Shown here piece after piece: positions 35,983 to 43,294 of a stretch of 61,418 nucleotides of DNA (position 1 is the stretch's first letter; every line of letters starts with the position of its first letter). Under the pieces are notes generated by a model that had not been told where the DNA came from, searched no databases, and saw only the letters and a program-made list of their open reading frames with translations. The DNA is taken from assembly GCA_030148325.1 (NCBI GenBank), contig JASBTR010000178.1, forward strand, positions 1 to 61,418, given 5' to 3'. Source of the DNA: Gammaproteobacteria bacterium (GTDB lineage: Bacteria > Pseudomonadota > Gammaproteobacteria > UBA6429 > Thiohalophilaceae). The position numbers and the translations under genes were made by a program.

Positions 35983-37025
35983 GCCGCCGCCTCCTGTGTA
36001 TTGTTAATCTGACTCGGGTTCAAACAGCGTCGCAATTTGCCGGCGACATCCTCTTCGGTGGACAGTTGCAGCAGGGGAATGGCCCGACTGCGCATGAGAT
36101 CGCGCACCGTCTGATGATGCTGTTGAAAAAATGCGGCATAGGCATTTCGCGCCGCGGCTGAACGAGTGTCGAGAACACCCGTGTGCCGGCCGTCGCTGAC
36201 GGCGTAACGCGCCGGTGGCGGTGGACTGAGTTCGAGGGCATCGAGCAACTGGATGGCGACCACATCATTATGCTGGCGCAGGCGCATCAGGTGGTTGCCG
36301 GTTTCCTCATTGATGCCATAAAAATCGCTGAGCAGAAAAATCAGGCTGCCGGGTCGGCTGACCCGGCGCAGTCTGGCCAGCGCCGTGTTGAGTCCTTCCG
36401 GATGAGGTGGATGTTTCAGGTTTTCCAGCGGATCGCTCTGCGCCACCAGTTGTCGAATCAGACGCAGCACGCCGTGTTTGCCGCCGCGCGGCGGCAGTTC
36501 ATGGTGTTCGCCGTTGAAGAGCAGAGCGCCGATGCGGTCGCCGTGGGCGATGGTCGCCCAGCCGATCAGGCTGGCGGCGCGGGCGGCGACGACTGATTTA
36601 AGCGCGCCGCGGCTGGCGAAAAACATGCCCGGATTGAGATCCACGCAGACCACGACCGGGCGTTCCCGCTCTTCCTGATAAACCTTGGTGTGCGCTCGGC
36701 CGGTGCGGGCGGTGACGCGCCAGTCCATGCTGCGAATGTCATCGCCGGGCTGATAGATACGGGATTCCTGATAGTCCATGCCGCGGCCGCGAAAGCGCGA
36801 GGCGTGGTTGCCGGCCAGTTGCGCCAGCGCCGCCTGCCGCTGACCGAGCCTGAGCTTGCGCGCCTGCTGACGCAGGGCGATGAGTTCGTCGATGCTGACC
36901 CGGGTGGCCGGGTTGAGGGCGGGATTCTCCCTGACACCCTTAACCGCAGTTTGATCGACCGCGCTGACGCCAGACCAGCGGCGCAGTATTTTCAGGGCGG
37001 CAAGCGGTAGATCGATAAGTTTCAT
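35979..37025 (-). CDS. DUF58 domain protein
   Basis: 348 residues. SRFRGRGMDYQESRIYQPGD and IRSMDWRVTARTG form the DUF58 signature. The rest resembles a VWA fold with VVVCVDLNPGM in the MIDAS position, where DxNxG replaces the usual DxSxS, and FLLSDFYG later. ATG 37025 is 14 bp after the moxR stop; a TTG at 37046 would overlap moxR and is less likely. It is soluble, unlike the rest of the operon, and likely binds the MoxR ATPase. Confidence 0.9.
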   Translation of the reverse strand: MKLIDLPLAALKILRRWSGVSAVDQTAVKGVRENPALNPATRVSIDELIALRQQARKLRLGQRQAALAQLAGNHASRFRGRGMDYQESRIYQPGDDIRSMDWRVTARTGRAHTKVYQEERERPVVVCVDLNPGMFFASRGALKSVVAARAASLIGWATIAHGDRIGALLFNGEHHELPPRGGKHGVLRLIRQLVAQSDPLENLKHPPHPEGLNTALARLRRVSRPGSLIFLLSDFYGINEETGNHLMRLRQHNDVVAIQLLDALELSPPPPARYAVSDGRHTGVLDTRSAAARNAYAAFFQQHHQTVRDLMRSRAIPLLQLSTEEDVAGKLRRCLNPSQINNTQEAAA

Positions 37026-37038
37026 CTCAGGCAACCGG

Positions 37039-38049
37039 TCAGGCAACGGGGATCAGTTTCAGCAGTTCGCGGATCACATCATCGGAGTTCAGGCCTTCGG
37101 CTTCCGCCTCGAAGGAGATCAGCACCCGGTGACGCAGCACGTCAAAGGCGACTGCCTGCACGTCGGCCGGGGAGACAAAGTCCCGGCCTTCCAGCCAGGC
37201 ATGGGCGCGGGCGCAGCGGTCGAGAGCGATGCTGGCGCGCGGACTGGCGCCATAGCTTATCCAGCAGGCCAGTTCCTGACTGTAGGGCGAGGGATCGCGG
37301 CTGGCCAGCACCAGTTGCAGCAGATATTCTTCGACCGGTTCGGCCATGTGGATCTGCAGCACTTCGTGGCGGGCGTCGAAAATCTGTTGTTTGCTTAATT
37401 CCAGTTCGCTGGCGGCCGGGCCGTTGTCTTCACGCTCGGCCTGCTCGCGTGCCAGTTTCAGAATCGCATGTTCCGACCGGGCATCGGGGTAGTCGATGCG
37501 AAGGTGCATTAAAAAACGGTCCAGCTGGGCTTCGGGCAGGGCGTAGGTGCCTTCCTGCTCGATGGGATTCTGGGTGGCCATGACCAGAAACGGGCGCGGC
37601 AAAGGATAGGTATGGCGACCGACCGTGATCTGTTTTTCGCCCATGGCTTCGAGCAGGGCGGACTGCACCTTGGCGGGGGCGCGGTTGATTTCATCGGCGA
37701 GAATCAAATTATGAAACAGCGGCCCCTGCTGGAAATGAAAGTCGCCGGTTTCCGGTCGGTAGATGTCGGTGCCGGTCAGATCGCTGGGCAGCAGATCGGG
37801 GGTGAACTGGAGGCGGTGGAAGTCGCCTTCCAGCACCGCGGCCAGCTCCTTGATGGCGGTGGTCTTGGCCAGTCCGGGCGCGCCTTCCACCAGCAGGTGG
37901 CCGTCGGCCAGCAGTGCTATCAGCAGGCGTTCGACCAGCGCCTGCTGGCCGATGATGCGTTGCTGCATGTGCTGGCGAACCTGATGAAATGCCTGGTAGC
38001 TGGCGCTGCTGGCGGTTTTCGACTCAACCGGTGCGATGTTTGCGTTCAT
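37039..38049 (-). CDS. MoxR-family AAA+ ATPase
   Basis: 336 residues. Walker A is GAPGLAKT (56-63), Walker B is LILADEINRAP, and an arginine-bearing sensor region includes QEGTYALPEAQLDRFLMHL. The C-terminal lid ends at ELLKLIPVA. MoxR ATPases act with VWA proteins in metal insertion or envelope complex assembly. It is the first gene of a six-gene unit (moxR, DUF58, DUF4381, batA, vwa-tpr, batD) reading towards lower coordinates; the repeat at 38075 lies just upstream. Confidence 0.92.
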   Translation of the reverse strand: MNANIAPVESKTASSASYQAFHQVRQHMQQRIIGQQALVERLLIALLADGHLLVEGAPGLAKTTAIKELAAVLEGDFHRLQFTPDLLPSDLTGTDIYRPETGDFHFQQGPLFHNLILADEINRAPAKVQSALLEAMGEKQITVGRHTYPLPRPFLVMATQNPIEQEGTYALPEAQLDRFLMHLRIDYPDARSEHAILKLAREQAEREDNGPAASELELSKQQIFDARHEVLQIHMAEPVEEYLLQLVLASRDPSPYSQELACWISYGASPRASIALDRCARAHAWLEGRDFVSPADVQAVAFDVLRHRVLISFEAEAEGLNSDDVIRELLKLIPVA

Positions 38050-38074
38050 TTTAAAAGACTCCTTGACGGTGTTT

Positions 38075-38233
38075 AATCTCTACGGGTTTAATTCCCCACA
38101 GCTTGCTGTGATTAATGTTAACCGCCAGGACGCAAAGGACGCCAAGTTTTAGCCAAACAATTCCTGGCGTCCTTTGCGTCCTGGCGGTTCAGATTGTTCC
38201 TTCGACTAACACCCCGTAGTTTGCCGCAGGGTG
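38075..38233. repeat. Modular hairpin repeat, copy 2
   Basis: A near copy of 1728..1885. The inner inverted repeat is 38120..38146 with 38163..38189. In this copy the stem reads CCAGGACG on the left and CGTCCTGG on the right, where copy 1 has CCAAGACG and CGTCTTGG; the pair changed on both sides and pairing is kept. It fills the gap between moxR and the YfdX gene, so the moxR promoter must be inside or next to it. Confidence 0.88.
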
Positions 38234-38255
38234 TTTATTGTGCCGAGCACGGATT

Positions 38256-38918
38256 TTATCCAGCCGGGTTTTCGTTAACAGCATTAATGACAATACTGTC
38301 GTGGATCAGTTCTGCTTCGGCCTCAGCCAGTGCCTTGCTGGCCTGTTTGGTATTTTTTTCAGACAGTGATTTGAGGGCGGATTCGACTTTTCCAAGTGTT
38401 GCCGCAACCGGCAGATCGACAAAGCTGTATTGCAGTTCGACACCCACATTTTTGAGCGTCTCGACAACTTTTTTGTGTTTGCCGCGAACTACATCCAGGT
38501 GAGTGGTTTCCAGTTTTTGTTTAAGCTGTTCGGTAATCTCCACTTCCTTGCTGATCCCCAGTTGCGAATAGATGGGGAGCAGGCCGGAGGTGTTGCCTTT
38601 CTTTGCGCTGACTTCTGATTTCAGTTTTGTCAATAAATCCCGCGCCTGTTCCAGATACTGGCGCGCTTCTTTCTCATGTTGTTCAGAGAGTAGCTGGCGC
38701 GCTGCGACAATGTATGACATGGCTTTGCGCCCGTTTCGTGCAAGCACGTCGGCCTGCTGAATTTGCGCCTCCCGGGCGCTCAATGGTGCGGCTTTACCGG
38801 TTGCTGTTGAGCTGGCTGGCTGTGTCATTGCTGTATTAGCTATGACTGCTGTGCTGCCAAACGTCATACCTGCCAGCACAAGCAGTGTGACGGCTGAATT
38901 TTTTCTGATGCTGTTCAT
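38256..38918 (-). CDS. YfdX family periplasmic protein
   Basis: 220 residues with a signal peptide (LLVLAGMTFGSTAVIA, cleavage likely after IANT-A). The mature part is helical: QIQQADVLARNGRKAMSYIV, EARQYLEQARDLL, LPVAATLGKVESALKSLSEK and KALAEAEAELIHDSIV match YfdX. In enterics YfdX is under acid-response control, and periplasmic chaperone-like activity has been suggested. The gene appears monocistronic. Confidence 0.82.
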   Translation of the reverse strand: MNSIRKNSAVTLLVLAGMTFGSTAVIANTAMTQPASSTATGKAAPLSAREAQIQQADVLARNGRKAMSYIVAARQLLSEQHEKEARQYLEQARDLLTKLKSEVSAKKGNTSGLLPIYSQLGISKEVEITEQLKQKLETTHLDVVRGKHKKVVETLKNVGVELQYSFVDLPVAATLGKVESALKSLSEKNTKQASKALAEAEAELIHDSIVINAVNENPAG

Positions 38919-39027
38919 AGGGCTATCCTCATGTTCAGTTGACTATCGTGACTGGTTTGCTCTGCAAAAGTGCGGGCTTCGGATACAACCGTATCCTGTT
39001 TGGGTTTAACTGGAGGTGGAGCCGAGA

Positions 39028-40422
39028 TTAAGATTCGTTAATCTTCGCATGCTGAGCTGTCGGAAAGTCACAAAGGATTCGAAGACCGGGATGGTTGTCT
39101 TCCAGCGTTAGATTCATGTCATGGATCCTCGCTACCGCGCCTACCAGACTCAGGCCCAGTCCGCTGCCGGGGGTGGTGCGGCTTTTTTCCAGCCGGTAGA
39201 ACCGCTGGAACACCTGCTGGCGCTCAGCTTCGGGGATACCCGGGCCGTTGTCGGTAATCATGATCCGGCCTTTACCGGCCTGCTCATCGAGGCTGATCCT
39301 GATTTGTCCCTGCGCAGGGGTATACTTGATGGCATTGTCCAGCAGGTTGGCCATGGCCTGAAACAGCAGGTCGCGATCGCCCTGCATGTGCACAGTCGCG
39401 TTCAGATTCAGGCTCAGAGACTGGTTTTTTTCTTCGGCCAGCGGTTCGTAGAGTTCAATCACGTCGTGCAGCAGGGCGCCCATATCGATGTCAGTGAACG
39501 ACTCTCTACGTTGGCGGGTTTCAATTCGGGCGATGCGTAACAGGGCATTGAAGGTTTTCAGCAGGCCATCGGCTTCGCTGATGGCCTGTTCGGTTTGAGT
39601 GGGATCCTGGCCGCTCTTTTCCTGCTCGGCTCGCAGCAGTTCAAGTCGGTTGCGCAGCCTCGCCAACGGTGTGCGCAGATCATGGGCGATGCTGTCGGAG
39701 ACGCGCCGCACGCCTTCCATCAGTTCTTCGATTCGGTCGAGCATGGCGTTGAGATTATCGGCCAGTGCATCGAATTCATCGCCGCTGTGCTGCAGGGGGA
39801 TACGGCGTGACAGGTCGCCGTTGATGATTTCGCGGCTGGTGGTGTTGATGGCTTCCAGGCGTTTCATGACCCGACGACTGAGGACGAAGCCGCCGATGCC
39901 GCCCAGCACCAGGGTGATAATAAAACCGAGGATCAGGGTCTGAATAATGCGTTGCTGAGTTTCTTCGAGTTCGTAGATGTCGCGACCAACCAGCAGGTGA
40001 AAACCGCCGGAGAGGGTAAAGCTGCGCGCTCGGGCCAGGTGGATTTCATTTTTGCCATGACCGGCATTTTCCAGTCGAAAGTTGAGCCAGCCATCGCTGT
40101 CGGCCTGCACCGATGGCCAGCGATTTAGATTGCCTGCGATCCGGGTGTTGAGCGCCGTGGTCAGTAGATAAATCGATGAGCCGGTAGGCTTGCGTGACAG
40201 TCGTTCGTTGATGACCTCGATCAGGCCGGCGAGGCCGTCCATGTCGTAGCGTTCAGAGAGGCCGGTGATCTCGGCGGCGATGGTGGCGTCAGTCTGTCTG
40301 GACATATAGGCTGCGGTCGACCAGTAGATAAACCACAGCAGCAGCAACACCGAAGCGCCGAACAGCGCCATGTAGGTAAAGGCAAGGCGAAAACTGAAGC
40401 TGCGCAACAGGCGGGCTTGCAT
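39028..40422 (-). CDS. Two-component sensor histidine kinase
   Basis: 464 residues. Membrane helices near 15-35 and 160-182 bracket a periplasmic sensor domain of about 125 residues. A HAMP linker (RRVMKRLEAINTTSREIING) leads to the H-box DSIAHDLRTPLARLRNR with His 247. The ATPase domain has LLDNAIKYTP, ITDNGPGIP and GSGLGLSLV. It lies 3 bp after the response-regulator gene. The signal is unknown; the sensor domain is unlike the compact PhoQ type, and no metal-binding motif is evident. Confidence 0.93.
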   Translation of the reverse strand: MQARLLRSFSFRLAFTYMALFGASVLLLLWFIYWSTAAYMSRQTDATIAAEITGLSERYDMDGLAGLIEVINERLSRKPTGSSIYLLTTALNTRIAGNLNRWPSVQADSDGWLNFRLENAGHGKNEIHLARARSFTLSGGFHLLVGRDIYELEETQQRIIQTLILGFIITLVLGGIGGFVLSRRVMKRLEAINTTSREIINGDLSRRIPLQHSGDEFDALADNLNAMLDRIEELMEGVRRVSDSIAHDLRTPLARLRNRLELLRAEQEKSGQDPTQTEQAISEADGLLKTFNALLRIARIETRQRRESFTDIDMGALLHDVIELYEPLAEEKNQSLSLNLNATVHMQGDRDLLFQAMANLLDNAIKYTPAQGQIRISLDEQAGKGRIMITDNGPGIPEAERQQVFQRFYRLEKSRTTPGSGLGLSLVGAVARIHDMNLTLEDNHPGLRILCDFPTAQHAKINES

Positions 40423-40425
40423 GGT

Positions 40426-41115
40426 TTATCCGACTTCCGGCGTCGGCTCGCGTAGACAATAGCCTGCACCGCGCACGGTCTGCAGCAGGGGCGGATCAAA
40501 ATCCCTGTCGATCTTGTTGCGCAGGCGGCTGATGTGTACATCGATGATGTTGGTCTGTGGATCGAAGTGATAATCCCAGACGCTTTCCAGCAACATGGTG
40601 CGAGTGACGATCTGCCCGGCGTGCTGCATAAGGTATTCGAGGATCAGGTATTCGCGCGGTTGCAGGTCAATGGATTTGCCCGCCCGTTTGACTGAGTGCG
40701 TCAGGCGATCCAGCTCCAGATCCGCCACCGTCAGCAGGCTGCTATCGGGTTTGATTTCCCCGCGTCGCAGCAGGACTTCGATGCGTGCCAGCAATTCGGA
40801 AAAAGCGAAGGGTTTAACCAGGTAGTCATCGCCGCCTGCCTTTAAGCCCTCGACTCGGTCGTCCACTTCTCCCAGCGCGCTGAGAATGATGACCGGCGTC
40901 TGTTTGTCAGAGCTGCGCAGGGTTTTCAGAATCGAGAGGCCGTCGAGCGCAGGCAGCATGCGATCGAGGATGATAATCGCGTAGTTGTTTTCCAGCGCCA
41001 TAAACAGGCCGTCTTTGCCGTCATTGGCCTGATCGACCGTATGCCCATGCTCTTTCAGACCTTTGGCAATGTAATTGGTTGTTTCGGTGTCGTCTTCGAT
41101 GACAAGAATGCGCAT
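40426..41115 (-). CDS. OmpR-family response regulator
   Basis: 229 residues. The receiver has the acidic pair ED at residues 7-8, phospho-acceptor Asp 51 (LDRMLPALDG), and Lys in LVKPFAFSEL. The C-terminal winged helix includes LQPREYLILEYLMQHAGQIV and DVHISRLRNKID. It is divergent from the Crp-family gene across a 316-bp gap that holds a direct repeat of TGTAAC at an 11-bp period, a spacing used by this family for tandem half-sites, so autoregulation is plausible. Confidence 0.94.
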   Translation of the reverse strand: MRILVIEDDTETTNYIAKGLKEHGHTVDQANDGKDGLFMALENNYAIIILDRMLPALDGLSILKTLRSSDKQTPVIILSALGEVDDRVEGLKAGGDDYLVKPFAFSELLARIEVLLRRGEIKPDSSLLTVADLELDRLTHSVKRAGKSIDLQPREYLILEYLMQHAGQIVTRTMLLESVWDYHFDPQTNIIDVHISRLRNKIDRDFDPPLLQTVRGAGYCLREPTPEVG

Positions 41116-41244
41116 AATATTTTATCCGGCGGAAGCGGCTACAGCCTTTTTTGCTGCCAATGATAGCAGGATCGTTCGCCAGCATATCTGTTTCCAGCTG
41201 AAGTACGCATGGATAAAACATTAAACATTGTTAACCTTACTGTC

Positions 41245-41261
41245 TGTAACCACTTTGTAAC
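41245..41261. promoter_or_regulatory. Direct repeat, candidate OmpR/PhoB-type operator
   Basis: TGTAAC-CACTT-TGTAAC repeats a hexamer at an exact 11-bp period, as bound by OmpR/PhoB-family dimers. A related TGTTAAC is at 41229. It lies 130 bp before the response regulator and 170 bp before the divergent Crp-family gene. No other gene is seen in the 316-bp gap. Confidence 0.5.
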
Positions 41262-41431
41262 GAATTTATATTAAGTATCGTTGTCGCATAGTTGAAACAA
41301 CAGGCGTAGCATAGGATCAAGCCGCTATTTTTTTTACTATGCAGTGTCGGGGCAGATGTTCGGCAGGGCCAGGGTTCCATTGCCCGGTTGTCGAATTACG
41401 ATAATAACGTATTTCATAAGGAGAACTGTGT

Positions 41432-42181
41432 ATGAAACGGGATCCTGTCTATTACAGTCACTGTAAACATATTCTTACCCACTCGCCTTTGTTTGTGGGA
41501 CTGGCGGACGAATTGCTGGATGACATGTTGTTGCTGTTTCGGCGCGATACCTGGCGTCGTGGACTACAGCTGGACCCGGTTATTTTCCAGGAGCGTTTTT
41601 ATCTTCTGATTGAAGGCCGACTCGAGGTTATGCGCATCAACCCGGAAACCGGCAGAAGCATTACCCTGTTTTTACTTGGTCCAGGAGACGGCGTCGATAT
41701 AGCGACCCTGCTAAACAGTAAGCCGCACGAAATAGCGCCCGTGGCCCTGGATGATGTCGCCCTGATTTCTGTACCCATACCGGATGCCCGCAGCTGGATT
41801 GATCTTCATCCGGAATTCAATCGCAACTTTTTGCCCTACCTGGGGGAACAAATGCGGCAAATGGAAGATCTGGCTACCGATCTGGCTCTGCACGACACCA
41901 TGACGCGGCTGGCTCGCCTGATCCTGCGCCATGTTGTGCCGCATCACCCTCAGTCTGCCGATGGCGGGCATCATCTGAATTTGATTAATGATCTGCATGA
42001 CGAGGCGCTGGCGCGCATGGTCGGGTCGGTGCGCCAGGTCGTTAACCGCCATCTTCAACACTGGCGCAAGCAGGGCATTCTACACAAACACAAGTTCCAC
42101 AGTGAAGTTGCTGATCTGGAGAGCCTGCACCAGTATGCGGGTGAGGCGTTGCCACAGACGAAGCAGCAAAAAAAGGCTTAA
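41432..42181 (+). CDS. Crp/Fnr-family transcriptional regulator
   Basis: 249 residues. The N-terminal half is a cyclic-nucleotide-type beta roll (HSPLFVGLADELLDDMLLLF, then FYLLIEGRLEVMRINPETGR). It lacks the Fnr cluster Cys pattern and the canonical cAMP-contact motif, so the ligand is unknown. A long dimerisation helix contains MEDLATDLALHDTMTRLARL, and the HTH is at about 186-217 with recognition helix GSVRQVVNRHL. AGGAG precedes the ATG. Dyads of exact Crp geometry (TGTCA-N6-TGACA) lie just downstream at 42230 and at eight more places in the window, so this is the most likely protein to bind them. That link is inference. Confidence 0.92.
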   Translation: MKRDPVYYSHCKHILTHSPLFVGLADELLDDMLLLFRRDTWRRGLQLDPVIFQERFYLLIEGRLEVMRINPETGRSITLFLLGPGDGVDIATLLNSKPHEIAPVALDDVALISVPIPDARSWIDLHPEFNRNFLPYLGEQMRQMEDLATDLALHDTMTRLARLILRHVVPHHPQSADGGHHLNLINDLHDEALARMVGSVRQVVNRHLQHWRKQGILHKHKFHSEVADLESLHQYAGEALPQTKQQKKA

Positions 42182-42229
42182 AACCTGCCGTACAGGCTTA
42201 TCATCTCTCGCCAGTGGCCTTACTGTGTC

Positions 42230-42245
42230 TGTCACCTGGGTGACA
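42230..42245. promoter_or_regulatory. Perfect palindromic dyad, the consensus site of the set
   Basis: TGTCACCTGGGTGACA: the two 7-bp arms are exact reverse complements across the central TG. It lies 48 bp after the Crp-family regulator stop and is centred about 100 bp before the next gene. It is the strongest member of the nine sites. Confidence 0.75.
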
Positions 42246-42336
42246 GCCATATTTCCACCTGTAGCTCATTATTATGACTCAGTGACTGAAACCGGAGCAT
42301 CGCCCGGGCAGAGTTGTCACTGTTTCGTAGAATGCG

Positions 42337-42849
42337 ATGAGCAAAAAAAATTGTTGTGTTTCTATTTACCCGACCCACCAGGCTACTGAGCAGGCGCTCA
42401 GTGAATTGCAACAAGCGGGCGTTGATCTGAGGCAGGTGTCGATTGCCGGCAAGGGTTGTCAGAGTGAGGCGCATCCGATCGGGTTTTACAACGTCGGTGA
42501 CCGTATTCGCTATCGGGGGCGTCAGGGTAATTTCTGGGTTGGCCTGTGGGGGCTATTGTCGGGTGCAGCATTTTTCTGGGTACCCGGTTTTGGGCCACTG
42601 GCGGCGGCAGGGCCTTTTGTCGACTCGCTGATGTGCGGGCTCGACGGTGTTGCCATCGGTGGTGGTTTTAGTGTTTTTGGCGCTGCGCTTTACAATATGG
42701 GGATCCCCAGAGACAGCATTAACCAGTATGAGCAGGCCATCAAGGCAGACCAGTGTCTGTTGATTGTTCATGGTGAACGTGATGCTGTCGAACATGCCTG
42801 TGAAATTTTGCACAGCGAAATGCAGCAGGTGACCGTGCACCGAGCCTGA
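42337..42849 (+). CDS. Gly-rich membrane-hairpin stress protein (short paralogue)
   Basis: 170 residues with the same layout as 20944..21531: an N-terminal ferredoxin-like half (CVSIYPTHQATEQALSELQQ), a Gly-rich hydrophobic hairpin (WVGLWGLLSGAAFFWVPGFG, then LAAAGPFVD) and a C-terminal half with IPRDSINQYEQAIKADQCLL. The shared pattern VPGxGPLxAAGPxV is the clearest link. The ATG has no strong ribosome site. A perfect dyad is upstream. Function unknown. Confidence 0.78.
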   Translation: MSKKNCCVSIYPTHQATEQALSELQQAGVDLRQVSIAGKGCQSEAHPIGFYNVGDRIRYRGRQGNFWVGLWGLLSGAAFFWVPGFGPLAAAGPFVDSLMCGLDGVAIGGGFSVFGAALYNMGIPRDSINQYEQAIKADQCLLIVHGERDAVEHACEILHSEMQQVTVHRA

Positions 42850-42871
42850 AAATTTGCTGCTATCCTGGTTT

Positions 42872-43034
42872 AATCTCTATGGGTTAAATTCCCCGCTGTT
42901 TGCAGCGAGAACAGGCAGGAGCGGGCGGTGAAAACCGGTAGGAGCGGGCTCGCCCGCGAATAGTTTGAGGTTCATCCAACCGTTTTCGCGAGCAAGCTCG
43001 CGCCTACGATTTAATACCCCGTCCGCTTGCGGCG
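42872..43034. repeat. Outer repeat module carrying a different inner hairpin
   Basis: The left edge AATCTCTATGGGTTAAATTC and the right edge AATACCCCGTCCGCTTGCGG match the outer modules of the repeats at 1728 and 38075. The inner part is not the CGCCAAGACGC stem but an inverted pair of GTAGGAGCGGGCTCGCCCGC and CGCGAGCAAGCTCGCGCCTA type. The remaining DNA to 43294 is the thrS leader. Confidence 0.7.
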
Positions 43035-43294
43035 AAGTTGTTTATTCGAAATAAGCGTTCCAAATCCCTGCTACCACCCCTGAGCCGGCTTTACGGATAA
43101 ACCTGATTCCTGTAAAGTTCGCGTTTTGCTGATGGGTGCTTTAAGTTGTTGATTATATTAAGTGCTCAGCTGCGGAATCCGGATTTATCCCCGTCAATGC
43201 GCTAGAGGGTTTACCAGCCTCTACCGGTTCAAAAAATAATGACGCCTCATGTGGCCTTTGGTAGGGGTCACCACTGGCTGACAAAGGTGCTGAT
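43035..43294 (+). other. thrS upstream region
   Basis: 260 bp without a gene. AAGGTG stands 6 nt before the thrS ATG. In enterics this kind of leader folds into a tRNA-like operator bound by threonyl-tRNA synthetase; I could not identify such a structure by eye, nor a clear sigma-70 promoter. Confidence 0.3.

Noticed and set aside
43267-43284. GGTCACCACTGGCTGACA before thrS looks like a dyad
   Set aside because: The half-sites are 8 bp apart rather than 6, and the core ACC-YR-GGT is missing.
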